From Saccoglossus kowalevskii (taxonomy: Eukaryota > Hemichordata > Enteropneusta > Harrimaniidae): DNA of 12,772 nucleotides. Below, in pieces: positions 1-12,772 of this stretch. Numbering within the stretch: position 1 is the stretch's first letter; the number at the start of each line of letters is the position of its first letter. Made by a program: the position numbers and the translations under genes. The notes below the pieces were generated by a model. It did not search any database. It had not been told where the DNA came from and saw only the letters and a list, made by a program, of their open reading frames with translations. The stretch is from positions 795,284 through 808,055 of the forward strand of contig NW_003109079.1 in NCBI RefSeq assembly GCF_000003605.2. The letters run 5' to 3'.

Positions 1-16
1 TTGCATCTTTGTTCAG

Positions 17-91
17 GTAAGATGCTTAGTGGACCATGGGGAGTTTGAAACAGAGGATGGCACCGTGATTTTATTGAAAAAAAACAGTCAG
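17..91 (+). CDS. GINS1: GINS1 penultimate coding exon
   Basis: This exon has 75 nt, 25 codons, phase 0 at both ends, translating from [11 protein letters not shown] to LLKKNSQ. The acceptor is TTTGTTCAG ending at 16. The donor is CAG|GTAAGT, with the intron starting at 92. The first exon bases read GTAAGA, so the acceptor itself looks like CAG|GTAAGA. The conserved Val-Arg-Cys of PSF1 confirms these bases are coding. Skipping the exon would keep the reading frame but remove the core of the B domain. Confidence 0.9.
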
Positions 92-707
92 GTAAGTCTG
101 TATTTCCTATTCCATGTATGTCTGACTGGAATAATGGTACAGATATTTTGTATTGCGCTAATCCTGTTTGGTGCAAAGATTGTTGCGTTGAAATAGCTAC
201 GTGCAATTGTAGTGAATTTGACTTAATGTATGAATTAACAAAATTCTAATTGGCTATAGTGACAACAATCTCATGAGAATATACTTTATTTTAAATTAGT
301 GACATCTTGAATTAGCAAAATAACAAATCAACTAAAAGGACACTTTTTACAGTAATTGCCAATTCACAAAATAGTAAAAACAAGATTTGATTATATTTTG
401 ATAAAAAAAATCTGTATAGTAAGTACATCTCTTCAATTAATATTCAATTACCTCATAATTTAACCGCTATTTAAAAGTGAATGTTGCATTGTGGGAGTAC
501 CTTTTGAAAGATATACCGTAGATGTGGTTTATTGTAGCAGCTGTGTCTGTATACTTTGGACAAATCTTTCATAGTTGAAAACGCAACACTAGAGGGCGGT
601 AGCATGCTTGATGATATTATGATTATATTTTTATTTTGCAGCATTTTTTGAGAAGATCACAATGTGAGCATTTAATCCGGCAAGGAATACTGGAACACAT
701 TCTATAG
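17..707 (+). CDS. GINS1: GINS complex subunit 1 (PSF1), C-terminal end, two exons (17-91 and 642-707)
   Basis: PSF1 is one of four subunits of GINS, which joins MCM2-7 and CDC45 in the CMG helicase that unwinds DNA at replication forks in the nucleus. The two exons join in phase 0 and encode the last 46 residues, ending at TAG 705-707. Readable motifs are [16 protein letters not shown], then ILLKKNSQ, then [20 protein letters not shown] with a final Leu. This matches the conserved PSF1 B domain, the small C-terminal beta-rich domain. From family knowledge, that domain is not needed to assemble GINS but is needed for replication activity. The first roughly 150 residues (A domain) lie before the window. 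Intron 92-641 has GTAAGT at its donor and a T-rich tract plus GCAG at its acceptor. The gene converges with the PRKD gene on the other strand. The identification rests on my recognition of the family motif; no break or frameshift is visible. Confidence 0.93.
92..641 (+). other. GINS1: GINS1 last intron
   Basis: This is a 550-bp phase-0 intron with donor GTAAGT and acceptor TTATTTTGCAG. It is AT-rich and no exon or transposon is recognised inside it. The only notable content is a CTCF-like motif at 586-599, about 40 bp before the acceptor. Confidence 0.88.
586..599 (+). promoter_or_regulatory. Possible CTCF binding site
   Basis: ACACTAGAGGGCGG matches the CTCF core CCASYAGRKGGCRS at 13 of 14 positions; only the first C is replaced, by A. 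It is a GC-rich patch in otherwise AT-rich intron. CTCF and its core motif are conserved across most bilaterians. Occupancy is an inference from the motif alone. Confidence 0.4.
642..707 (+). CDS. GINS1: GINS1 last coding exon
   Basis: The 66 nt comprise 21 codons plus TAG. The translation [20 protein letters not shown] plus Leu is the conserved C-terminal tail of PSF1, including the CEHLIRQG motif. The start of the exon is fixed by TTTTGCAG and by frame continuity with exon 17-91, which gives KKNSQ-HFLRR across the junction. Confidence 0.92.
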   Translation, partial: HFLRRSQCEHLIRQGILEHIL

Positions 708-920
708 ATGGTGTTCACTTGTAACCAGAATGTCGAGCAGAGGCTGTCATATATATTCACCACACACCGGTAGTATGTACATCTGTGATGAATTCAAAAT
801 TTTTTATTTCAAATAAGAAGACTGTTGACGAGTATAGCTGTGCAATGTGATCCACAGTGTATACCAACAATAATCCTTATTAAAGTGAAAAAGAATAAAT
901 GTGATTGTATATATCTCCGG
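708..920 (+). other. GINS1: GINS1 3' UTR (end approximate)
   Basis: This non-coding stretch runs from the TAG codon to just past the first canonical poly(A) signal at 894-899. The end coordinate assumes cleavage some 15-25 nt after AATAAA and is approximate. No conserved element is recognised. Confidence 0.55.
894..899 (+). terminator. GINS1: Poly(A) signal AATAAA for GINS1
   Basis: AATAAA lies 187 nt after the GINS1 stop and is followed at once by TGTGATTGTATATAT and further GT-rich sequence to about 935, as expected for a downstream element. It is the first canonical hexamer in the sense direction. Confidence 0.6.
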
Positions 921-1365
921 TTCGCTTTCTGTGATTTATTACAGAGCACATCTTTATAATTCGGTCTCTGTCTGTCAGTGTCTGAAGTTGTATTTCAGAA
1001 CCCTCTGGAGCGAATACTTTATATGGAACATATGCACATGCAGTGGTTTGGTGAAATGTATTATTTTTGTTTTATTTATCGTATTTTTGTCATATACATA
1101 ATAGTATATGCCTGTATTTATTTGTAGGAATATCTTCCAAAGGTTGTATTAAATGTCCAAAGTCAAAAAATGAAAGTTAATATTAAAAAAATGTACATAG
1201 ATTATTTAGGTTAGCATGAATGAGTCTGGTTGCAAATGAATTTATGATTTTCTCCTGAGACGACTGGGTGTGAGTAAATGTTAACTGACACTCTAGTTGT
1301 ATAGTTGTCGTGTGTACACGTTCATGTTTGACTTGTGCTTCATTCTCGTTAAATCATAAAGTGAC
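921..1365. other. Intergenic, AT-rich, nothing recognised
   Basis: The stretch lies between the GINS1 poly(A) site and the TTAA-flanked element. A 66-codon open frame at 901-1101 is composed of low-complexity hydrophobic and aromatic residues with no motif. It overlaps the poly(A) downstream region, so I do not call it a gene. Confidence 0.5.
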
Positions 1366-1741
1366 TTAAAGGGGAACCGATACTATAAGTAGGGGCAAGA
1401 TGGCCACTGCAATTTGTGTGCTAATCCGAATCAAGCCGCTAACATCGTGGCGGGAGCTCCGGGAATTGTGCCATTTACAATGTTTCGAGATCAAGCTGTG
1501 ATTCCAAATACGGGGGCATGAATATGTACTCTAGCGATTACACTCATCTGGTTGGGCTTTTGATGTATAAATGTTTTCGGTCGAAACGTGCCGCGACATG
1601 TAAAAATCATGAATTTAAAATGGCAGCTAATGTATGCAAAATGCCTGTCAATCATAGTTTGAGTATTTAAAGCGAGCATAATAAACATTCATTTACTTAG
1701 TGGACAGAGGCAATCCATGGGATTGAGCGGTTCCCCTTTAA
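1366..1741. mobile_element. MITE-like element with TTAA target duplication
   Basis: A 368-bp body (1370-1737) begins AGGGGAACCG and ends CGGTTCCCCT, a perfect 10-bp terminal inverted repeat. TTAA flanks both sides (1366-1369 and 1738-1741), so the symmetry extends to 14 bp. TTAA target duplication is typical of piggyBac-type transposases. The body is visibly more GC-rich than its surroundings and has no transposase-like frame; a 65-codon minus frame inside it (1491-1688) has no recognised motif. This is most likely a non-autonomous deletion derivative mobilised in trans. The superfamily assignment is inference from the target site only. Confidence 0.72.
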
Positions 1742-4663
1742 TCAGGTAACAGCAACAAATAAGCTGGCACATGCTTACGATACTGGAGACTTGATACTCG
1801 ACTAGTCCATTATTCAATTAGTGACCATACACTACAAATTCATTCAGAGACGATTTACCTGGTCACATGACCAGTGATTTGTATATCCAATTGGACTGCA
1901 TATATTACACATGTTGAAATACATGGCCATCAATTTGTGATTAGATATGAAGGATAGACTTGCAGCCATCTTGGCTTTTGGCAATATTACTTTATTTTAG
2001 GCATGGATAACATTTCCCCAAATTGCAATTACTTGTTGAAATCTGAAAATGTTTTTTGAGATGCCAGCTGGCATATTTAGTTGGCATTCTTGTGCAACTG
2101 GCCAAAACAGGGGGTTTATATCTGTAAACTATCATTTAGTGTTTCTAATCTCTTTTCTGCCCGGGAAACAGCGTGCAGTCTGATTGGAAAGAGCCAACCT
2201 GGGGAAGTAGAGTGGATGTAGTTTTTAAACATATTTGTAACATGTTTTGCAGTTAATTATAGAAATGCCTGAACTATTTTAATGAGGATATTTGCAATAG
2301 AACTAGTTTATGATAATTAATAACTGGAACAAAGTATTTATAAAATGTATCCAATATATCACTGCAATTCAGTGTAATAATTTTTTATATCTTCATTCCA
2401 TACCATAAAGACTAAGCGAGGACAACAAATCTTAAGATGCGAGATTGCACTACAACACATTAAACTTTTGAACATATCATTTGAGAAGCTAACTTTTAAA
2501 CTGTTTTGATGTTGCCCATCATGGAGGGTGCTTCCTATATCAGACGTAAAGTACAAGAAACTGACTGTGGAATTGAGGGATACAACGAATGTAAGCTGGT
2601 ATAATTCTGTAGCAGAAGCATCAATTGTTTCTGTGGCTCTGTCTGAAAACATAACCTGTTGGTTTGAGGTGTAAGAGTTCTGCTCTCACAGACAGTGCTC
2701 TAGAAGGGAAGCTTTTTTCCCTTTTAATAAAGTAGACATGGTTGGAAAAATATTAGGTTTTTCTGGAGCGACATTTTTTTTAGACTGGGACAAGTCAGCC
2801 ATCTATAGACTTACAGGAATTCTTCTGGTGATAAAACTAATTTGTGAGATATGTTACAAATATGGTAGGCATTACGGTCCACGCTATGAACAGCCATTTT
2901 GTACGACCAAAACAATTATTCTCTGGCTGTCTATGTGATGTTCGTATATGCACAGTATGAATATCCTAAACTTGTATCTGATATGCATTCCTTTGTTATA
3001 TTGAATAATGCAGCTCATGGCACCCGTATTTATTTTTTTTATCACGCAGTATTATACACATTCATGTAATCTGAATATTCTGCTGCTCACTATGTGCAAT
3101 GAGAGTCGGAAACCAGACAACGTTAAAAATCATGTCAAGTTGAACGCCACATAAACAACACTTTCTTTTCTTCTGTTTTTAAATATCTTTTAATGAAATG
3201 AATAACAGTTAAACTGTACAATGAATTGACCCCATGCTTTAACACATGGGACAAAAATAAGACAACGTATGAAAATCTGAACTCATTGTAAGAATCAAAA
3301 GAAACTAAAACATGAGAAATAAATATTAAAGACAACACATTTTTGCACTATAAATTAAGGATAAAGACAAGCATGTAAACAATTTTTTTTGTTTATTTTT
3401 TTTACATGAATTGTGTTTGAATTGTGATATTTGTCTTCCTAAAATGGTCAGGTCACCCTGTGAACCCCAGTAACCATAATCCTGTTATCAAGGGGACAGA
3501 AAAAGTGTGAAATCTCTAAATGCATGATTAACACGCATTGGGTACAAATTACTAAACTACAGTGAATCTCACAAAGGCATGAATGCTTTTTAAATGTTAT
3601 AAATTACAAACGACTGTTGAAAACGACTTGACCAATTGTAACGAATTTATAGCAGTAAATCGGCCAATGATTGAAGTAAACCGACATAGACTCATGGGTG
3701 ATGGATGTTAATGAATTGGCTTTAGACTGTCCATAGTTGGTCATACCGGTACTTAATATTAATCTGTCATTATTAATAAATATTGTGTATAGGCGTGTGT
3801 AAATTGCGAACACGGGGACAGGAAGTATGGAGTGTTATTAGGGAAATGATTCGCATCTCCCATCAAACACCTTTGGCGTTTGAATGTCTAGGATCGCAAT
3901 TACATTAGGCCAAAGGACTGTTGACAGTCTAAACTGGATTCTATACCACGAGGAACGTAAATGTTTTATAAATCAATTTTGATAAAAACTATTCATGCCT
4001 TCATGAAATTCACTGTACCACAAGACAAAAACAAAATGTTTTGCTTCTCATTGTATGCACCAATTTGAAACCCACATCTCGCACATTTTACTTACAATTT
4101 TATATACCAGTAAAGTGAGTCACGCACGGCATGTTTGTTTTCCGTTTCAGAAGATGTTTTGTCAATCCAAGTCAATTAATGTTATGAATGAATTTTAACA
4201 TATATCCAGTTGTTCAGTGTTGGGAATCTTAATTAAAAAAGATAATTAAAACCACATCAATTTTCCTTGAGATGAGAAACAAAACCTTTTTTTATTTTTA
4301 CCTAAGGTAGCAAAAATCAAATAACAATTTTGACCATTATTTTTTTTTCCTACTTTGCTTTTTATAACTACTGTTTGTATATAAAAGAAAAAAAAGAAAA
4401 CACTTGGTAAAAAAAGATGGTAAATTTCTAACATGATTTTGTTAACAGGACAGAGAATACTACCAACCGAACAATATTTTAACACAACATACTACAACAA
4501 TGACATTTTTTTTAAATCCTTGTAGAGAAAGGACAGGTTAATGCTTGCTGAACCAAACAAAATCGACTTAAAAAATACTGAGCAAATCATGAACTATTAA
4601 CTTGAGCCAGTGGACATACAAGACCACTGGTGTCAGCGTCGTCAATCTTGCGATCTACGTTTA
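1742..4663. other. Long intergenic stretch, no supported gene
   Basis: The stretch is AT-rich with many homopolymer T or A runs, for example near 3040, 3381-3412 and 4335-4350. Open frames of 60-97 codons occur on both strands (2359-2652, 2738-2938, 3135-3338, 3604-3813, 4246-4485). They show no domain motifs, no adjoining splice signals that extend them, and compositions expected of random AT-rich sequence. Smaller items are a perfect palindrome at 1859-1874, and a short hairpin (AAGGGAA with TTCCCTT, 2705-2724) just before an AATAAA near 2726. Confidence 0.5.
1859..1874. promoter_or_regulatory. Palindrome CTGGTCACATGACCAG with E-box core
   Basis: Two perfect 7-bp arms (CTGGTCA and TGACCAG) flank CA. 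The centre GTCACATGAC resembles the M-box/CLEAR-type E-box bound by MiT/TFE factors, and the arms resemble nuclear receptor half-sites. Function is only inferred from the motif. Confidence 0.22.
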
Positions 4664-4746
4664 ACACTTTTGTTAAAGTGTACAAATTTAGGTGCAAGCT
4701 GAATACACTGAGTATTAATACTGTTGTGTATTTCCACAATGTGGAA
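4664..4746. repeat. Cluster of three short palindromes
   Basis: Three perfect or near-perfect dyads lie within 83 bp: ACACTTT-TGTT-AAAGTGT at 4664-4681, AGTATTAATACT at 4711-4722, and TTCCACA-A-TGTGGAA at 4732-4746. Open frames run through both strands here (4587-4778 minus, 4630-4830 plus), neither with a recognised motif. The cluster may be a protein-binding or RNA-folding region, or chance. Confidence 0.3.
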
Positions 4747-6399
4747 CATCTTTCTCTCTCATTCGCAGTCTCTCTCAATCGTAATTATTCAAAATATACA
4801 TGCCACATTTTGGTTGGTCCTCAGTGTTGATGTCTACGGCTTCCTCATGCCCTTGTTTTCAATTAACAATTCACTTTTTTGTTAAAAAGCAAATAGCACC
4901 CATTCACATTTTTTATTTAAAAAAAACAATAACACCTCAATATTAAAGTTAAACCCTACAGAGAGAGACTCGACAATATAAATAAATTTAATTAAAAAAA
5001 GTTTTATCAAGTGGAGTCATGCATGTCGGGGGGAGCGGGGTAAACATACTGCTTCACTAGTTGTCATAGAAACAAAACTTATTATTTTAAAGGGAACAAG
5101 TTGCTTGTCAATTCGTTTTAGCAACAGTTTTTTTTATTAAATGACTGCCAGAGATACGTGGGTATGTTAAAATCATGAATGCGCCATACTCTTTTTAGAC
5201 CATTTGAAGATCAGTGGAAAATTAAATAAATAAAAAAAAATGTTCTTAATTATTACCTGACAAAAGAGCTTCATCTATTTTTGATTTTCTTTCAGTTACT
5301 GAAGATATTTATTTAACGATGTATGAAAATGTGCTTGAAGCTTTGTTTTACGTTACCCAATTAGCCATATAAAACATGGAACACTCACTTGTTATGCTAT
5401 CCACTACAAATGCAAACAGAGCCATGTGAATTGAGAACACAATTATTTACTATACATCGCAATATCCCAAAAATAGGCAATTCTTATTTTTGCCTTTTGG
5501 ATTTTATGTGTACCATGTTTTTTCAATTTTCTGAATTTGTCTTTATTGAAAAGAATCTCATTCCAGGATTTTCAAAATGTGAAAGACAATTGTGGAGAGC
5601 AGGCAACCCAAGGCATGACGGGATGGTTACCAGGCTCTGACAAGTCGAGAATTACATAATTTTCGACAAGATTCAAGTGTTACAAACTTTGGTTGCTGAA
5701 TCACCTCTTATTTCCCTTACCACTATCGTATTTCAACTTACGAATATAGGTGCGTTTCTCACGAGCTCCTATGTGACTATAAGATAGATACAGGCATGCA
5801 ACTTTGGTGATATGTGATGATGACATGCATCAAACCTATTTTATGGTTTCACAGAATGTAGCAGGTGCTTGTAAACACTCGGTATACCGCAAATATGATA
5901 AAACAAAAAAATGTTTGCGAATATACAAGTTCGTTCAAACAATCGCTCGTTACTATTTCTAGAAATGTACATCAGTCTTTAAATTCTGTGAGTATCTTGC
6001 AATTCACAAGAATTCAATTTACGCGAGATCTTCAGCGTCTTGCATACAGCGTCTCATAAATCTTTGCTAAAAAGATGTAGTCTATACTTCTTTTCTCTTG
6101 CTTACACACACTTTATCATTCACTGTGACATTAGGGACTGCATATTTTGGGATCTGCGCATTTATATGCAAATATTGGGAACCCCTAATATGTCCAAAAT
6201 CTTATAGGCAGTACGTATAATAAATTAAGAGTAGCATTGAACATGCAATGCAAGTCAAGCATGACACCAAAACATGAGACTTATTGTAAAATGCTTTAGG
6301 TATAGTACTTTAACAGATGTCTTAGAAACTATACTGTTATATTTAAGCCAAATGTTCATGTGATATGTGCAAAAAAAGAATTAATGTTCACAATTTCTG
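4747..6399. other. Intergenic stretch, no supported gene
   Basis: The sequence is AT-rich. An 83-codon plus frame at 5389-5640 has six cysteines but no recognisable domain and no clear flanking splice sites. A 64-codon frame at 5865-6059 also lacks motifs. A small GC-rich patch sits at 5029-5041. Around 6130-6200 an imperfect foldback pairs ACATTAGGG with CCCCTAATATGT. A single ATGCAAAT octamer is at 6166-6173. Confidence 0.45.
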
Positions 6400-6441
6400 A
6401 TCTGGGTTAGATATAAAAAAAAAAATATCTCACTCCCAGAT
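6400..6441. repeat. Hairpin-forming inverted repeat with A-tract loop
   Basis: ATCTGGG at 6400-6406 pairs with CCCAGAT at 6435-6441, and AGATAT at 6409-6414 pairs with ATATCT at 6425-6430, around a run of ten A bases. A small internal loop (TT against CACT) separates the two stems. No terminator or RNA gene family is recognised. Confidence 0.35.
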
Positions 6442-6580
6442 GGATTTGCAACAGATGTCAACTTTGATTATGATATAATTGCCATGCAGAATATTTAAAT
6501 TTGTAAGATATTTAAAATTCTAAGGGCTTAGAATCACATACAAGCAATTGTGAGCAGCACCCAATTCTGGTCTGTCATCA

Positions 6581-6648
6581 TTATGCAAATCAGATAATTA
6601 CTATGCAAAGGAATGCAATATTTATGCAAATCAGGTAATTATTATGCA
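6581..6648. promoter_or_regulatory. Duplicated octamer plus homeodomain-type motif module
   Basis: A 27-bp block at 6581-6607 is repeated at 6622-6648 with 25 of 27 bases identical and a 41-bp offset. Each copy contains ATGCAAAT, the perfect POU octamer (6583-6590 and 6624-6631), followed 5 bp later by TAATTA, a homeodomain core, and then TATGCA. A third octamer occurs about 410 bp upstream at 6166-6173. This could be a small enhancer or simply a short tandem duplication. Confidence 0.4.
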
Positions 6649-6652
6649 GTTG

Positions 6653-7077
6653 TTTAGGGGAAAAAATACAAATTCATATGTAGAATGCATGGCCCAATTG
6701 ATACAGTTAGTAAGCACTGTTGAACTGCAGTTGTTAATTTGAAGGGGAAGAATAGGGATGCTTGGTCATACTATGTTGACTATCAAGGCACAAGCTCAGA
6801 CATTGACTGCACCCTCTTCTTTAAAGCTTTGTTTATAAACTACTTTATAGAGTACAATCATGGGGTATTAACTATTTTATAAATAGACAGGGTCAAAAGA
6901 CAAACTGCGTGATTCTGAATATGATGCTGTAATAATTGCCATTTTGATTTGATTTGAAAGTACATACCAGTTCATAATGACGACAATGTTTGTCAGTGTA
7001 TTTTGACAGACGAACTGAAGACTGAATTAAAAAAAATTCAGGTTGAGATTTGAACAACAAAATTTCTGAGCATGTGC
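6653..7077. other. Intergenic stretch, nothing recognised
   Basis: This is AT-rich sequence between the octamer module and the foldback element. I see no extended frame on either strand, no RNA gene signature and no inverted repeat. Confidence 0.45.
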
Positions 7078-7229
7078 TACCATAAAATCTGTATTAGAAG
7101 CCGCACCCATTCCTTTTGAACAATTTGGAACCGAAAAATCATCATTTCTCATGATAGAAGGTGCACCCCCTTCTGTTACATTGTACCATTTCAATGGAAG
7201 TTGCGGCTTCTAGTACAGATTTTACAGTA
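7078..7229. mobile_element. MITE-like foldback element, family A copy 1
   Basis: The body at 7080-7227 (148 bp) is flanked by TA on both sides (7078-7079 and 7228-7229). The terminal inverted repeat is about 23 bp: AAAATCTGTATTAGAAGC on the left pairs with GCTTCTAGTACAGATTTT on the right with one mismatch. Inside, motifs related to GGTGCGGCTTCTAATA recur. Reverse-complemented, it aligns through most of its length with the element at 10830-11013, so it is a dispersed family. It is too short to code for a transposase; TA flanks fit Tc1/mariner-type mobilisation. Confidence 0.72.
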
Positions 7230-7423
7230 CCGGTATTGTTCAAGTCGAAGGTCTTGAATGAGAACATCGCCAAAAATAAATTCAATCACTTTCTAACTTG
7301 AATATTTATCACCGTCTGAGTGTTGTAAGCATCCCATAATTATAAATATTTATCAACTTATGCATATGAATGTGTTCTATGACAGAATAAAGTTTTATGT
7401 ATGTGTTGTGTCATTTTAATTTG
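7230..7423. other. Intergenic sequence between MITE and facing poly(A) signals
   Basis: This AT-rich sequence has no frame. It includes the plus-strand AATAAA at 7386-7391 and possibly the downstream part of PRKD transcription termination. Confidence 0.4.
7386..7391 (+). terminator. Strong plus-strand poly(A) signal without an assigned gene
   Basis: AATAAA is followed 9-20 nt later by ATGTATGTGTTGTGTC, a textbook GT-rich downstream element. No plus-strand coding exon is recognised in the 6.7 kb upstream until GINS1, so it would serve an unrecognised or non-coding transcript, a distal GINS1 site, or be fortuitous. Confidence 0.35.
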
Positions 7424-7429
7424 TTTATT
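7424..7429 (-). terminator. PRKD: Candidate poly(A) signal for the PRKD gene
   Basis: TTTATT on the plus strand reads AATAAA on the minus strand and is the first canonical hexamer after the PRKD stop, about 710 nt downstream. An AGTAAA variant lies just upstream (7432-7437). The downstream sequence is not clearly GT-rich, so the site is tentative. Confidence 0.35.
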
Positions 7430-8138
7430 ATTTTTACTGCAGCTCAAACAGAAATTTTAAAATCAAACCTAAAATTCTGAAACTAAATTACTAGCCCGAG
7501 TATGGGCTATGTTTCTGTGACTATAGTTGTTGGAACTTGAGCACTTTACATATTAAACACCACGTACAATGACGTTACATATGAATGATATGGTATTTTG
7601 CACTGCCAAGACTTGTGTCATAACAGAGGAAATATGGATTTTCTATCTATCACATTGTGTGGAGATATGAATGTTATGCAAAAGCTAAAACTACAAATCA
7701 GCTGATGAATCGCCTTGTCTGACTTCACACTTGGAGAGATGTACATGCAGGTTATGTACATAATAAAAAAAACTAAGTATTAAAAACAGACCACTAAGAG
7801 ATGTGATAAAAAATACAGGCTAAAAAAAATTCGGCTCCCTGGTTTGGCAGTGATAGTCGCTTTTTATATCTTCTCAGGTTTTCAGAAGGTGAAAAAGAAC
7901 AGACAAGAAAGCTGGTGTGATAGAACATTGCATAACCTTTGGTACAGAAGGGGAGGGGGATGTTCCCTTTTTTCGTTATCATTAATACCTAACCTGAGTT
8001 GACCACATAATGACATTCTCTATTCCTATACCAATGCAAGTCCACTGCATTACCATCACTGGCATCCATGTCCCGGCGCCGGCATTCCCTTATAGAGTTT
8101 AGTACAACAAATATTGCTATTTAAAGACTACAATTTTC
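7424..8138 (-). other. PRKD: Probable PRKD 3' UTR (distal end uncertain)
   Basis: This non-coding minus-strand sequence runs from the TGA stop to the first canonical poly(A) hexamer. It contains a GC palindrome CCGGCGCCGG at 8073-8082, striking in this AT-rich setting. A 62-codon minus frame at 7794-7982 has no motif and is not called. Confidence 0.4.
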
Positions 8139-12539
<4,401 letters not shown>

Positions 12540-12772
12540 CTATGAAAGAAACCAGATTATAGGTAAATCGATATAAGAGAATTGAAGATATCATCATGAA
12601 ATGAACAAATTTGAGAGTGGTCCACATGTAGTACATATATATGTAATATCAAAGCAATTGGATTTGTGGTTTTTAACAAGAAGTCAAAAATATCTCATTT
12701 TACTAAAAATGACAGAAATATTCACCAAAATTAGAGAAGATATCAGATATCATTACAAAATGAACAAATCTT
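12540..12772 (-). other. PRKD: PRKD intron, cut by the window edge
   Basis: This is the 3' part of the intron before exon 12378-12539. Its acceptor TTTCTTTCATAG is followed on the plus strand by the satellite-like repeat from 12584. The donor lies outside. Confidence 0.8.
12584..12772. repeat. Second array of the satellite-like repeat, runs off the window
   Basis: GAAGATATCAT at 12584 begins a diverged unit sharing ATGAACAAAT, CAAAGCAATTGGATTTGTGG and TTTTTAACAAGAAGTC with the array at 10022-10436. A second unit begins at 12736, 152 bp later, with a local GATATCA duplication. This array is more diverged in its middle part, where the TCTTTCTGAGG segment is replaced. It continues beyond 12772. 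Confidence 0.85.

Noticed and set aside
2359-2652. 97-codon minus frame
   Set aside because: No motif, no similarity I recognise, no flanking signals.
2705-2731. Hairpin AAGGGAA/TTCCCTT followed by AATAAA as a transcription end
   Set aside because: No transcript or coding exon upstream to which it could belong, and no GT-rich sequence in the expected downstream position.
5087-5100. TTAAAGGGAACAAG, resembling the end of the TTAA element
   Set aside because: No matching inverted end or second TTAA partner found nearby, and it lacks one G of the 1366-1741 end.
5389-5640. 83-codon plus frame with several cysteines
   Set aside because: No recognised domain, no splice context linking it to other exons, and length within what AT-rich non-coding DNA gives by chance.
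5813-5836. GTGATGATGA resembling a C/D snoRNA box C
   Set aside because: No box D (CTGA) with terminal pairing at a suitable distance.

Overview
This is a piece of animal nuclear DNA. It carries two split genes with GT-AG introns and conserved metazoan proteins, embedded in AT-rich non-coding sequence with small foldback transposons and satellite-like repeats. The short introns (about 0.5 to 1.0 kb), the single-type protein kinase D and the MITE-like elements suggest a bilaterian invertebrate, perhaps a marine one. The species cannot be fixed from the sequence alone.

Layout. Positions 17-707 (+) hold the last two coding exons of GINS1 (PSF1), a subunit of the GINS replication complex, followed by a short 3' UTR with an AATAAA at 894-899. 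Positions 8139-12539 (-) hold the last six coding exons of a protein kinase D gene (PRKD family). They run from the hinge-proximal part of the kinase N-lobe to the stop codon and give 266 contiguous residues in one consistent set of splice phases. The rest of both genes lies outside the window. The genes converge, with 7431 bp between their stop codons.

The intergenic region has no gene I can support. It holds a 368-bp element with inverted ends and TTAA flanks (1366-1741), a compact foldback element with TA flanks (7078-7229), a duplicated ATGCAAAT plus TAATTA module (6581-6648), several palindromes, and poly(A) signals facing each other near 7386-7429. The PRKD introns hold a second copy of the same foldback family (10830-11013), a different foldback element with the same outer end sequence (9227-9407), and two arrays of one satellite-like repeat (unit about 137 bp) at 10022-10436 and 12584-window end.

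The two genes do unrelated jobs: GINS1 in CMG helicase and replication initiation, PRKD in diacylglycerol/PKC signalling. Nothing shows a functional link beyond adjacency. I found no bacterial-type operon, CRISPR array, tRNA or rRNA. The points most worth checking are two splice-site arrangements (a donor consensus fused to the acceptor of a GINS1 exon, and a strong in-frame internal donor in a PRKD exon), the shared ends of two MITE families, and a CTCF-like site in the GINS1 intron.
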